In this document: positions 8,470-16,312 of the stretch, piece by piece
Layout of the letters: every line of letters begins with the position of its first letter
Position numbering within the stretch: the stretch's first letter is position 1
Source of the DNA: Thalassobius sp050633445
GTDB taxonomy: Bacteria > Pseudomonadota > Alphaproteobacteria > Rhodobacterales > Rhodobacteraceae
Length of the DNA: 64,000 nucleotides
Reading direction: 5' to 3'
NCBI GenBank assembly: GCA_050633445.1
Contig: JBOEGN010000034.1
Span: 1-64,000 of the forward strand
Position numbers and translations under genes: made by a program
Notes under the pieces: generated by a model
What the model was told of the DNA's origin: nothing
Databases searched by the model: none
Seen by the model: the letters and a program-made list of their open reading frames with translations, nothing else

Positions 8470-9192
8470 TCAGGCCAGATACTGACCGCCATTGGCGGTG
8501 ATGGTGGACCCGGTGATAAATCCGGCCTCGTCCGAAGCAAGGAAAACCACGCAGCGGGCGATATCCTCGGGTTCGCCCAAACGGCCCACGGGGATGGTCG
8601 AAATGATTGATTCGCGGACCTTTTCCGGCACGGCCATGACCATATCGGTCGCGATGTAGCCGGGGCAGATCACGTTGACGGTGATGCCTGCGCGCGCGCC
8701 CTCTTGCGCCAATGCCTTGGTGAAACCTATGTCACCGGCCTTGGCCGCAGAGTAATTCGCCTGTGCGAACTGGCCCTTTTGGCCGTTGATCGACGAAATG
8801 GTGATGACGCGGCCGAATTTGCGTTCGCGCATACCGGGCCAGATCGGGTGGGTCATGTTGAACACGCCCGACAGGTTGGTATCCATCACCTGCGTCCACT
8901 GTTCGCGGGTCATTTTGTGGAACGGCGCGTCGCGGGTGATGCCCGCGTTGTTGACCAGAATGTCGACGGGGCCAAGATCGGATTCGATCTGGGCGATGCC
9001 TGCCGCGCATTCATCATAATCGGCCACGTTCCATTTGTAGGTTTTGATGCCGGTTTCGGCGGTAAACGCGGCTGCGGCTTCGTCGTTGCCCGCATAGGTT
9101 GCGGCGACGGTGTAACCTGCCTCTTTCAAGGCTTGGGAAATTGCTGCGCCGATGCCGCGCGAGCCGCCTGTGACGAGTGCGATACGTGCCAT
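8470..9192 (-). CDS. phbB: Acetoacetyl-CoA reductase (NADPH-dependent)
   Basis: PhbB reduces acetoacetyl-CoA to (R)-3-hydroxybutyryl-CoA, the second step of polyhydroxybutyrate synthesis. The 240-residue SDR has the cofactor loop GGSRGIGAAI, NNAGITRDAPFHKM, the catalytic Ser in ITISSINGQKGQFGQ-like sequence (here GQFAQANYS) and the YSAAKAG active-site motif, ending in the family tail FITGSTITANGGQY. Start at 9192 follows a good ribosome-binding site (CGGAGGACAAC). It has its own promoter region carrying a 19-bp palindrome, because phbA to its right ends in a terminator. Confidence 0.95.
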   Translation of the reverse strand: MARIALVTGGSRGIGAAISQALKEAGYTVAATYAGNDEAAAAFTAETGIKTYKWNVADYDECAAGIAQIESDLGPVDILVNNAGITRDAPFHKMTREQWTQVMDTNLSGVFNMTHPIWPGMRERKFGRVITISSINGQKGQFAQANYSAAKAGDIGFTKALAQEGARAGITVNVICPGYIATDMVMAVPEKVRESIISTIPVGRLGEPEDIARCVVFLASDEAGFITGSTITANGGQYLA

Positions 9193-9249
9193 GTTGTCCT
9201 CCGTTATTGGCAAAGTTGTCGGTAATGGTGTTACCGAATTGGCGCGCAA

Positions 9250-9268
9250 TGCGCAATAATATTGCGCA
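9250..9268. promoter_or_regulatory. Palindromic operator candidate upstream of phbB
   Basis: TGCGCAATAATATTGCGCA is a perfect palindrome around a single central base, 58 bp upstream of the phbB start. A near-identical core, GCGCAATAATATT, occurs upstream of phbA. By position and its shared use at two polyester genes it may bind the polyester-sensing regulator PhaR; this is inference. Confidence 0.6.
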
Positions 9269-9363
9269 CATAATTTGCGGTCGCAGCATGGTTTTTGCCG
9301 TCGCGGCGTGACTGGCGTGTGACAAAACCGAAAACGGCGGCGAAATTGCACATAAAAACAACG

Positions 9364-9391
9364 AAAAAGGGCGCCCCAGATGGGACGCCCT
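9364..9391 (-). terminator. Terminator of phbA
   Basis: Arms 9368-9377 and 9382-9391 (AGGGCG pairing with CGCCCT and GGG with CCC, one mismatch) are followed on the minus strand by a T run (complement of 9364-9368). It lies 30 bp beyond the phbA stop and separates phbA from phbB. Confidence 0.75.
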
Positions 9392-9420
9392 GATTTTTGG
9401 TCAATTTTGCGGGTGCAGAA

Positions 9421-10596
9421 TCAGGGCCGTTCAAGGCACATCGCCACGCCCATACCACCACCGATACATAGGGTCGCCAGACCTTTTTTCGCATCGCGGC
9501 GTTTCATTTCGAACAACAGGGTGTTGAGGATACGACAGCCCGAGGCACCGATGGGGTGGCCGATGGCGATGGCGCCGCCGTTCACGTTCACGATGGCGGG
9601 ATCCCAACCCATATCCTTGTTCACGGCGCAGGCCTGCGCGGCGAAGGCTTCGTTGGCTTCGACCAGATCCAGATCGCCCGCGGCCCAACCGGCCTTGTCC
9701 AATGCCTTGCGCGAGGCAAAGATCGGACCGACGCCCATGATTGACGGGTCCAGACCGGCGGTGGCGTAAGAGGCGATTCGCGCCAGTGGTTCCAGCCCGC
9801 GTTTTTCGGCCTCTTCTGCGGTCATCAGCAACACGGCGGCGGCACCATCGTTGAGGCCGGATGCGTTGGCGGCGGTGACCGACCCGTCCTTGGTGAAGGC
9901 AGGGCGCAGTTTTTGCATGGCTTCCATGGTGGCGCCGTGGCGGATGTATTCATCCTGATCGACCACGGTTTCAGAGCGGCGCGATTTCACGGTGAAGGGG
10001 ATGATTTCATCGACGAATTTGCCAGCCTTTTGCGCGGCTTCGGCCTTATTCTGCGAGGCGACGGCGAATTCATCCTGCTGTTCGCGGCTGATTTGCCATT
10101 TATTTGCAACATTTTCAGCGGTTTGACCCATGTGATAACCGTTGAATGCATCCCACAGGCCATCACGGATCATGGTGTCGATATAGGACACATCGCCCAT
10201 TTTCACGCCGGCACGCAGGTATGCGGCATGGGGGGACAGGGTCATGTTTTCCTGACCACCGGCGGCGACAATCGCGGCGTCGCCCAGTTGGATGTGCTGC
10301 GCGGCCAATGCGACGGTGCGCAGACCGGAGCCACAAACCTGGTTGATCGACCATGCGGCGGATTCCTGGGGCAGGCCCGCGTTGATATGCGCCTGACGTG
10401 CAGGGTTCTGGCCCTGTGCAGCGGTCAGAACCTGACCGAGGATCGTTTCGCTAACTTCGGATTTGTCGATGCCGGCGCGGGCCACGATGGCCTCTAGCAC
10501 TGCGGCACCAAGGTCATGTGCGGGCGTGTTCGAGAACGCGCCGCTGAAAGAGCCGACAGCGGTGCGCGCGGCCGAAACGATTACGACATTGGTCAT
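9421..10596 (-). CDS. phbA: Acetyl-CoA acetyltransferase (beta-ketothiolase)
   Basis: PhbA condenses two acetyl-CoA into acetoacetyl-CoA, the first step of polyhydroxybutyrate synthesis, and can run backwards when the polymer is used. The 391-residue protein is full length. Landmarks are the nucleophilic Cys in NQVCGSGLRT (about residue 88), the NVNGGAIAIGHPIGASG histidine motif and the C-terminal LCIGGGMGVAMC with the second catalytic Cys. The start at 10596 is preceded by a GGAGG-type site. In many bacteria phbA and phbB form one operon; here a terminator separates them, but both have the same palindromic motif upstream, which suggests common control. Confidence 0.96.
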   Translation of the reverse strand: MTNVVIVSAARTAVGSFSGAFSNTPAHDLGAAVLEAIVARAGIDKSEVSETILGQVLTAAQGQNPARQAHINAGLPQESAAWSINQVCGSGLRTVALAAQHIQLGDAAIVAAGGQENMTLSPHAAYLRAGVKMGDVSYIDTMIRDGLWDAFNGYHMGQTAENVANKWQISREQQDEFAVASQNKAEAAQKAGKFVDEIIPFTVKSRRSETVVDQDEYIRHGATMEAMQKLRPAFTKDGSVTAANASGLNDGAAAVLLMTAEEAEKRGLEPLARIASYATAGLDPSIMGVGPIFASRKALDKAGWAAGDLDLVEANEAFAAQACAVNKDMGWDPAIVNVNGGAIAIGHPIGASGCRILNTLLFEMKRRDAKKGLATLCIGGGMGVAMCLERP

Positions 10597-10760
10597 GGTT
10601 TTCCTCCACCTTCAGAACCGGATCCGGGGGTGGGTATGGCCGACCGCAAAACGCGAGTCGCCGATGCCATGGCCCGGTCACTGGATCGGTCATAAAGGAT
10701 ATGCCGCGATGCGGCAACCGTGCTGGTTGCAGTGATGGATGTAAGTGGAACAATTGGGGT

Positions 10761-10786
10761 GTCGCGGCGCAATAATATTTCGCGAC
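10761..10786. promoter_or_regulatory. Operator candidate upstream of phbA
   Basis: The outer arms GTCGCG (10761-10766) and CGCGAC (10781-10786) form an inverted repeat that encloses GCGCAATAATATTTCGCG, one base away from the perfect palindrome upstream of phbB. It is about 165 bp upstream of the phbA start and 2 bp past the end of the EAL gene. A role as terminator of the EAL gene is possible but there is no T run. Confidence 0.5.
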
Positions 10787-10787
10787 C

Positions 10788-11642
10788 CTAGCCCGCGGCC
10801 CGACCTTTGACTGCCATAGCGGGCGGTTCGCGCCATGGCGGCGTGGTCGAGGGCGCGCCAAACAGATAACCCTGCTGGCAATCAATCCCGAGGTTGGTCA
10901 GCCAAGCGGCATCGGCGGCGTTTTCGACGCTTTCGGCGACGGTAAACATATCGAATTGCTGCGAAATCGCGACGAGCGCCTTGGTCAGGACCTGATTGTC
11001 GGCGTTGGAATGGATGCCGCGAATGAACTGTCCGTCGATTTTGACGATGTCAAAATAGAAATCACGCAGGTAGCGAAAGGAGGTATAGCCCGCGCCGAAA
11101 TCATCCAGTGCAAAGGTGATTCCCTTGCGTTGCAGTTCGCCCATGAAATTCATCACCAGTTCTGGCACCAGCATTGCCGAGCTTTCGGTGATTTCCAGAA
11201 TCAGCCGTTCGGCCACGGTGACATCGCGCGCCAGCCCGCGTTTCAGAATCTGCATCCAGCGGGGGTAGCCGACGGAACGTGCCGACATATTGATGGACAG
11301 GCGGATATCAGGCGCACGGTGCAGGGCGCGCAGGCCCAGATCCAGCGCGATACAGTCAATTTCGCGGCCCAGTTCGGTATTTTCGATGGAATCGATGAAA
11401 TCCTTGGCGGGAATCACGCGGCCGGTGTCATCCAGCACGCGAACAAGCCCTTCGTAGAAGGCGGGGCGGGTTTGAAATTGCGATTGCACGATGGGCTGAT
11501 AGGCCAGCATCACATGTTTATGGTGCACCGCTTCGGCGACCATATCTATCGCTGCTTTGTCACGCGAGTTGACCGCAAAGGATAGCGGGTTATCCAGCTC
11601 ACGCGGGATGTTCATCAATTTTCCCCTTCGCGTTTTGGCCAT
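10788..11642 (-). CDS. EAL-domain protein (c-di-GMP phosphodiesterase family)
   Basis: A stand-alone EAL domain of 284 residues with no transmembrane segment or sensory domain. The signature motif reads EGLVRV near residue 64 (EGL instead of EAL), and the metal-binding DDFGAGYTSFRYL motif is intact near 180, as are LILEITES and FDIVKIDGQFI. An active phosphodiesterase is therefore likely but not certain; the EGL form is seen in active and inactive members. Two start sites look usable: 11642, with GGAGGG before it, and 11615, with AAGGGG before it. It is followed closely by the phbA promoter region. Confidence 0.85.
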   Translation of the reverse strand: MAKTRRGKLMNIPRELDNPLSFAVNSRDKAAIDMVAEAVHHKHVMLAYQPIVQSQFQTRPAFYEGLVRVLDDTGRVIPAKDFIDSIENTELGREIDCIALDLGLRALHRAPDIRLSINMSARSVGYPRWMQILKRGLARDVTVAERLILEITESSAMLVPELVMNFMGELQRKGITFALDDFGAGYTSFRYLRDFYFDIVKIDGQFIRGIHSNADNQVLTKALVAISQQFDMFTVAESVENAADAAWLTNLGIDCQQGYLFGAPSTTPPWREPPAMAVKGRAAG

Positions 11643-11764
11643 GGTGCCCTCCGGTCCTTGAAACTTGGCTATTGATGGCCCCTAACCCCCTAACGTGAGC
11701 TTAATATTCCCATTTTGTTCTAATTTTAGTAAACAGCGACTGAACTGGTGCAAGGAGCAGTGAA

Positions 11765-12352
11765 ATGGGTGAGCGTTGCGGCTGGGTCGGGCCCGATCAG
11801 ATATATGTAGATTACCATGATCAGGAGTGGGGCGTGCCCGAATGGGACAGCCGTGCCCTGTGGGAAAAGCTGATATTAGACGGGTTCCAGGCGGGGCTGA
11901 GCTGGATCACTATCCTGAAGAAGCGGGAGGGTTTTCGTGAGGCATTTCAGGGGTTTGACCCGAATGTGATTGCCCAGTGGAGCGAGGAAGACGTGGCCCG
12001 GTTGCTGGGCAATGCGGGCATCGTGCGCCACCGTGGCAAGATCGAAGGCACCATCGCCAGCGCCCGCGCATGGCAGCGTATCGAACAACGTGAAGGGTTC
12101 GACCGTTACCTGTGGAAATACGTTGGCAACGCCCCGATCCAGAACCAATGGACCAGTCTGGCCGAGGTCCCCGCCAAGACCGAAATATCCGAGCAAATCG
12201 CCAAAGATTTGAAGAAAGAGGGGTTCAAATTTTGCGGGCCGACCATCGTTTACGCCTTTATGCAGGCCTGCGGCATGGTGAATGATCACATCGTGACCTG
12301 CCCCTGCCACGCGCCGGTGGCGGGCATGGCGCGGTCGCTGGATGATGGTTAG
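11765..12352 (+). CDS. tag: DNA-3-methyladenine glycosylase I
   Basis: Tag removes 3-methyladenine from alkylated DNA in base-excision repair. The 195-residue protein has the family N-terminus RCGWVGPDQIYVDYHDQEWG, the LILDGFQAGLSW helix, and the zinc-binding residues: the N-terminal Cys, a mid-protein His and the late HIVTCPCH cluster. The catalytic Glu is in the early ...YHDQEWGVP region or GFQAGLSW region as in the family. A GGAGCAGTGAA stretch precedes the ATG. It is convergent with the TlpA-like gene, with only 3 bp between stops. Confidence 0.95.
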   Translation: MGERCGWVGPDQIYVDYHDQEWGVPEWDSRALWEKLILDGFQAGLSWITILKKREGFREAFQGFDPNVIAQWSEEDVARLLGNAGIVRHRGKIEGTIASARAWQRIEQREGFDRYLWKYVGNAPIQNQWTSLAEVPAKTEISEQIAKDLKKEGFKFCGPTIVYAFMQACGMVNDHIVTCPCHAPVAGMARSLDDG

Positions 12353-12355
12353 GGG

Positions 12356-12922
12356 TTACTGTGTCGGCGTTTGATCGGCGATCAACGCGGTGATCAGGGC
12401 GCGCGAATCGGGGCTGTCCCATGTGGCGGGGCCGGTCATGCGGGCAATTTCGCGCCCCTGACGGTCGATGACCAGCACCACGGGCAGGCCCAGAACGGCC
12501 ATTTTGCGCGCCATGCGCATGCCTTCGTCGCGGTTTTGCGGTAGGTTGGTGATGCCCATATCGCCAAAGAAGCGCGCCACCTTGGCCGGGTTGTCGCGGC
12601 CTGTGGAAATCGTCACCACCTGAAAATCATCACCGCCGAATTCGGTTTGCAGCGCCGACAGCATGGGCATTTCGTGACGGCAGGGGGCGCACCATGTGGC
12701 CCAGAAATTCACCAGCAGCACCTTGCCTGTATGATCCATCAGGCGGGCGTCGCTGCCATCGGCGGCGGTATAGGTGACATTGGGCAGATCCTTGGGCGCG
12801 CTGGCCACCACCAGTTTTCTCATATCCCCCGTCAGCATGGCCGGATCGACCACCTGGGCTGCGGCGGCGTTTGCACCCATGACAAGGGCGGTATAAAGAC
12901 AGAGCGTTGAAAACAGGCGCAT
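12356..12922 (-). CDS. TlpA-like thiol:disulfide interchange protein, periplasmic
   Basis: A 188-residue thioredoxin-fold protein with a signal sequence (MRLFSTLCLYTALVMGANAAAA, cut after about residue 22) and the active site FWATWCAPCRHEMP (WCAPC, about 77-81). The cis-Pro region LGLPVVLVIDRQG follows. Such proteins reduce periplasmic disulfides, often for cytochrome c or copper-site maturation. The true start is 12922; the longer open frame to 13288 runs through the divergent argH gene. Start-to-start distance to argH is 22 bp, and the argH position directly downstream on the other strand is a common order in Rhodobacteraceae. Confidence 0.9.
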   Translation of the reverse strand: MRLFSTLCLYTALVMGANAAAAQVVDPAMLTGDMRKLVVASAPKDLPNVTYTAADGSDARLMDHTGKVLLVNFWATWCAPCRHEMPMLSALQTEFGGDDFQVVTISTGRDNPAKVARFFGDMGITNLPQNRDEGMRMARKMAVLGLPVVLVIDRQGREIARMTGPATWDSPDSRALITALIADQTPTQ

Positions 12923-12944
12923 GTGACCTCCGAAGGAGCCGGGA

Positions 12945-14336
12945 ATGGCAGACAAGACCTCGAACCAGATGTGGGGCGGCCGCTTTGCCGCTGGACCGGA
13001 CGCGATCATGGAGGCAATCAATGCCTCGATCGGATACGACCAGCGGATGGCGGCGCAGGATATTGCCGGCTCAAGAGCCCATGCCGCCATGTTGGCCGCC
13101 ACAGGCATTGTGAGTGATAGCGATGCCAGCGCCATTCGTGAAGGGCTGCTCACGGTGTTGTCAGAAATCGAGGGGGGGAATTTTGTGTTTTCCACCGCGC
13201 TGGAAGACATCCACATGAACGTAGAGGCGCGTTTGAAAGAGGTGGTGGGCGAGGCCGCGGGCCGGTTGCACACGGCCCGTTCGCGCAATGATCAGGTGGC
13301 GACCGATTTCAAATTATGGGTGCGTGATCAGCTGGATCAGGCCGCCGAAGCGGTTGAGACCCTGATGATTGCATTGGTCGGGCAGGCCGAAGCAGGGGCC
13401 GATTGGGTCATGCCCGGTTTCACCCATTTGCAGACTGCGCAGCCGGTGACATGGGGGCATCATATGATGGCCTATGTTGAAATGCTGGGCCGCGATTTGT
13501 CGCGTCTGCGCGATGCCCGGGCACGGATGAACGAATGCCCGTTGGGCGCGGCTGCACTGGCGGGCACCAGTTTCCCGATTGATCGCGATATGACGGCGCA
13601 GGCATTGGGGTTTGACCGCCCCAGCGCCAACAGTCTGGACGCCGTGGCCGACCGCGATTTCGCGCTGGAGTTTCTGGGCGCGGCGTCGATTTGCGCCATG
13701 CACCTTAGCCGTCTGGCCGAGGAATTGGTGATCTGGTCTTCGGCCCAGTTCCGGTTCGTCAAGATGTCGGACAAATGGTCCACCGGATCGTCGATCATGC
13801 CGCAGAAACGCAACCCCGATGCGGCGGAGTTGATCCGCGCCAAGATCGGCCGGATTTTCGGGGCCAATGTGGCCTTGATGACGGTGATGAAGGGGCTGCC
13901 GCTGGCCTATTCCAAGGACATGCAGGAAGACAAAGAGCAGGTCTTTGACGCCGCCGACAACCTGATGCTGGCCCTGGCCGCAATGACAGGAATGGTCAGC
14001 GACATGACCGGAAATCGGGAAAACCTGGCCGCTGCTGCGGGCGCGGGATTCTCGACTGCCACCGATCTGGCGGATTGGCTGGTCCGCGCGCTGAACCTGC
14101 CGTTCCGCGATGCACACCACGTCACCGGATCTCTGGTCGCTATAGCAGAAAGCAAAGGCTGCGATCTGCCCGAACTGACGCTCGAAGATATGCAATCGGT
14201 GCACTCCACCATCACGGATGCCGTGTTCGACGTGCTGGGGGTTGATAATTCTGTGGCCTCGCGCATGTCTTACGGCGGGACCGCACCAACGCAAGTGCGC
14301 GCTCAAATCGCGCGGTGGAAGGAAATCCTGGGATGA
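12945..14336 (+). CDS. argH: Argininosuccinate lyase
   Basis: ArgH splits argininosuccinate into arginine and fumarate in the last step of arginine synthesis. The 463-residue protein is full length: it opens with NQMWGGRFAAGPD, has LHTARSRNDQVATD, FTHLQTAQPVTWGHH with the catalytic His region, and the fumarase/lyase-superfamily signature GSSIMPQKRNPD near residue 284 carrying the catalytic Ser loop. A CGAAGGAGCC ribosome-binding site precedes the ATG. The last four bases overlap the start of the small lipoprotein gene, so argH, the lipoprotein and the DUF2834 gene form one overlapping set. Confidence 0.97.
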   Translation: MADKTSNQMWGGRFAAGPDAIMEAINASIGYDQRMAAQDIAGSRAHAAMLAATGIVSDSDASAIREGLLTVLSEIEGGNFVFSTALEDIHMNVEARLKEVVGEAAGRLHTARSRNDQVATDFKLWVRDQLDQAAEAVETLMIALVGQAEAGADWVMPGFTHLQTAQPVTWGHHMMAYVEMLGRDLSRLRDARARMNECPLGAAALAGTSFPIDRDMTAQALGFDRPSANSLDAVADRDFALEFLGAASICAMHLSRLAEELVIWSSAQFRFVKMSDKWSTGSSIMPQKRNPDAAELIRAKIGRIFGANVALMTVMKGLPLAYSKDMQEDKEQVFDAADNLMLALAAMTGMVSDMTGNRENLAAAAGAGFSTATDLADWLVRALNLPFRDAHHVTGSLVAIAESKGCDLPELTLEDMQSVHSTITDAVFDVLGVDNSVASRMSYGGTAPTQVRAQIARWKEILG

Positions 14337-14458
14337 AAACGCTGGCCGGATTGGTGATGCTGACGCTGGCTGCGTGCGGCGTGGATGGAGAACCCATCCC
14401 GCCAGCCGACATCGCCGTTCCGGCCACCGAAGCAGCCCCAGTCCGGGCGGCACAGTGA
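14333..14458 (+). CDS. Small LptM/LppL-like lipoprotein
   Basis: A 41-residue lipoprotein precursor starting at ATG 14333, which overlaps the argH stop (ATGA). A short hydrophobic stretch ends in the lipobox LAAC (Cys at residue 15), and the mature part starts CGVDGEPIPPADIA. The pattern Cys-Gly, two residues, Gly, then Pro-rich matches the LPAM_2/LptM family (CGxKGPLxxP), small lipoproteins that assist assembly of the LptD lipopolysaccharide translocon. The family is classically found beside lysA, which here lies about 550 bp downstream with a DUF2834 gene between. The mature peptide is only 27 residues. Identity rests on this short motif and on synteny. Confidence 0.7.
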   Translation: MKTLAGLVMLTLAACGVDGEPIPPADIAVPATEAAPVRAAQ

Positions 14459-14778
14459 CCCGGCTCCGTTGGGTTTTTCTTGCTGCCGCCGTGTGGGGGG
14501 CCATCCACCCCATGTGGTATTTTGTGCAGTGGTTCGATGAAAATGGGCTGAACTTGCCTGGCATGATCGACGCGTGGCATGTCAACGCGGCCAGCAGCGG
14601 CTTGGTCTGGGATCTAACCATCGCGGCCTTCACCCTGACGATCTGGATTGTCATCGAAACTCTGAAGACAAAGCGCTGGTCAGGCCTGTGGGCAATACCA
14701 GCAACCTATTTTGTCGGAGTGAGCTGTGGGTTACCCTTGTTCCTTTTCATCCGCTCCCGCCCAACACGCGTTTCCTAA
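14455..14778 (+). CDS. DUF2834-like small membrane protein
   Basis: A 107-residue protein with three hydrophobic helices (WVFLAAAVWGAIHPMWYF, LTIAAFTLTIWIVIETL and WAIPATYFVGVSCGLPLFLF). The spacing and the W/YF-rich first helix with ENGLN and SSGLVWDLTI match the DUF2834 pattern of uncharacterised bacterial membrane proteins. The start is GTG at 14455, overlapping the stop of the lipoprotein gene in GTGA, which implies translational coupling. The stop codon touches the beginning of a dispersed repeat. Confidence 0.7.
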   Translation: MTRLRWVFLAAAVWGAIHPMWYFVQWFDENGLNLPGMIDAWHVNAASSGLVWDLTIAAFTLTIWIVIETLKTKRWSGLWAIPATYFVGVSCGLPLFLFIRSRPTRVS

Positions 14779-14945
14779 AAGGAGCGCGCTGCCGCGCGCA
14801 CAGGATATCTCGTCATCGGCCTGCGGCCTCCTCCTCGGGTGGGCGCGTTTCTTGATGTCCGCAAGTCTGCTCATTCTTTGCTCTTGAAATACTCCGGGGG
14901 TGAAGACGAAAATCTATGATTTTCGGTCGAGGGGGCTGGCCCCCT
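14777..14945. repeat. Dispersed intergenic repeat, copy A
   Basis: About 165 bp beginning AAAAGGAGCGCGCTG, then GATATCTCGTCATCGG, a TTTGCTCT(T/C)GAAATACTC stretch and ending with an inverted pair GGGGGCTGGCCCCC. It is clearly similar to 18879-19040. This copy also has GAAAATC/GATTTTC arms near 14910. Both copies begin within 10 bp of a stop codon. The block has no open reading frame. Between its end and lysA (14946-15012) I see no other feature. Confidence 0.75.
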
Positions 14946-15012
14946 ATTTCCCCCGATTGAATTGCCCGATCAGTCTGCTATGACGCATCAAGATCAGCCA
15001 GAGGACGAATGA

Positions 15013-16278
15013 ATGGATCATTTTCTGTACAAAAACGGTGAGCTTTTTGCCGAGGACGTGCCTGTGGCCGAGATTGTCGCAGCCGTTGGGTCGCCCGTGT
15101 ATATCTATTCTACCGCCACTCTGCTGCGCCATTTTCGTCTGTTCGACGAGGCGCTGGACGGCATGGATCATCTGGTTTGTTATGCGATGAAAGCGGCCAG
15201 CAACCAAGCCATTCTGAAGACTTTGGCCGAGGCTGGGGCCGGTATGGATGTGGTCTCTGGTGGGGAGTATGCGCGGGCCAAGGCGGCGGGCGTTCCCGGT
15301 GACAAGATCGTGTTTTCCGGGGTCGGCAAGACACGCGAAGAAATGCGCGCAGCCCTGGAAGGTGGCATTCGTCAGTTCAATCTGGAATCCGAGCCTGAGA
15401 TGGAGCGGCTGAACGAGGTCGCTGTTTCGATGGGCGTTCAGGCGCCGGTCACCGTGCGGGTAAACCCGGATGTGGATGCCAAAACCCATGCCAAAATCGC
15501 GACGGGGAAATCCGAGAATAAATTCGGTATCCCGATCTCGCGTGCCAAAGAGGTCTATGCTCATGCGGCCAGCCTGCCGGGTCTGAAGGTGATCGGCATT
15601 GACGTGCATATTGGCAGCCAGCTTACCGAGCTGGAGCCCTTCCGTCTGGCCTATCGCAAGGTCGCGGAACTGACCGGGGCATTGCGCGCCGAGGGGCATG
15701 ACATCAAACGGCTGGATCTGGGGGGCGGGTTGGGCATTCCTTACACCCGCTCGAACGAGGCGCCGCCTCTGCCCGTTGAATATGGTGCGCTGATCCGCGA
15801 GGAACTGGGTCATCTGGGCTGCGAGATTGAAATCGAGCCGGGCCGTCTGATTGCCGGCAACGCGGGCATCATGGTGAGTGAGGTGATCTATGTGAAATCC
15901 GGCGAGGGCCGGGATTTCCTGATCATTGATGCGGCCATGAACGATCTGGTCCGCCCAGCCATGTACGAGGCGCATCACGACATCATTCCTCTGAAAGAGG
16001 CGGAAACCGGGGTGGAACAGGCTCCGATTGATATTGTCGGCCCTGTCTGCGAATCTGGCGATACCTTTGCCAAGCAACGCATGATGCCGCCGCTGCAATC
16101 GGGGGATCTGGTGGCGTTCCGTTCGGCCGGGGCGTATGGCGCTGTGATGTCCAGCGAGTACAATACGCGGCCTCTGATCCCCGAAGTATTGGTCAATGAG
16201 CATCAATTTGCCGTCATACGACCAAGACCCTCCTTTGACGAAATCATAAACCGGGATACCATTCCTGAATGGCTGTGA
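15013..16278 (+). CDS. lysA: Diaminopimelate decarboxylase
   Basis: LysA decarboxylates meso-diaminopimelate to L-lysine, using pyridoxal phosphate. The 421-residue protein has the PLP-lysine in VCYAMKAASNQA (Lys60), the glycine-rich phosphate loop LDLGGGLGIPY and the C-terminal GPVCESGDTFA with the substrate Cys, followed by GAYGAVMSSEYN. The ATG at 15013 is preceded by GAGGACGA. It is followed 34 bp later by the TIGR02302 gene on the same strand. Confidence 0.97.
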   Translation: MDHFLYKNGELFAEDVPVAEIVAAVGSPVYIYSTATLLRHFRLFDEALDGMDHLVCYAMKAASNQAILKTLAEAGAGMDVVSGGEYARAKAAGVPGDKIVFSGVGKTREEMRAALEGGIRQFNLESEPEMERLNEVAVSMGVQAPVTVRVNPDVDAKTHAKIATGKSENKFGIPISRAKEVYAHAASLPGLKVIGIDVHIGSQLTELEPFRLAYRKVAELTGALRAEGHDIKRLDLGGGLGIPYTRSNEAPPLPVEYGALIREELGHLGCEIEIEPGRLIAGNAGIMVSEVIYVKSGEGRDFLIIDAAMNDLVRPAMYEAHHDIIPLKEAETGVEQAPIDIVGPVCESGDTFAKQRMMPPLQSGDLVAFRSAGAYGAVMSSEYNTRPLIPEVLVNEHQFAVIRPRPSFDEIINRDTIPEWL

Positions 16279-16312
16279 CGCGATCCCCGCGTCTGGCCGT
16301 TCTGGAAACGAG

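Noticed and set aside
13314..14654. 446-codon minus-strand frame opposite argH
   Set aside because: Shadow of argH; composition is His/Arg-rich and nothing resembles a family.
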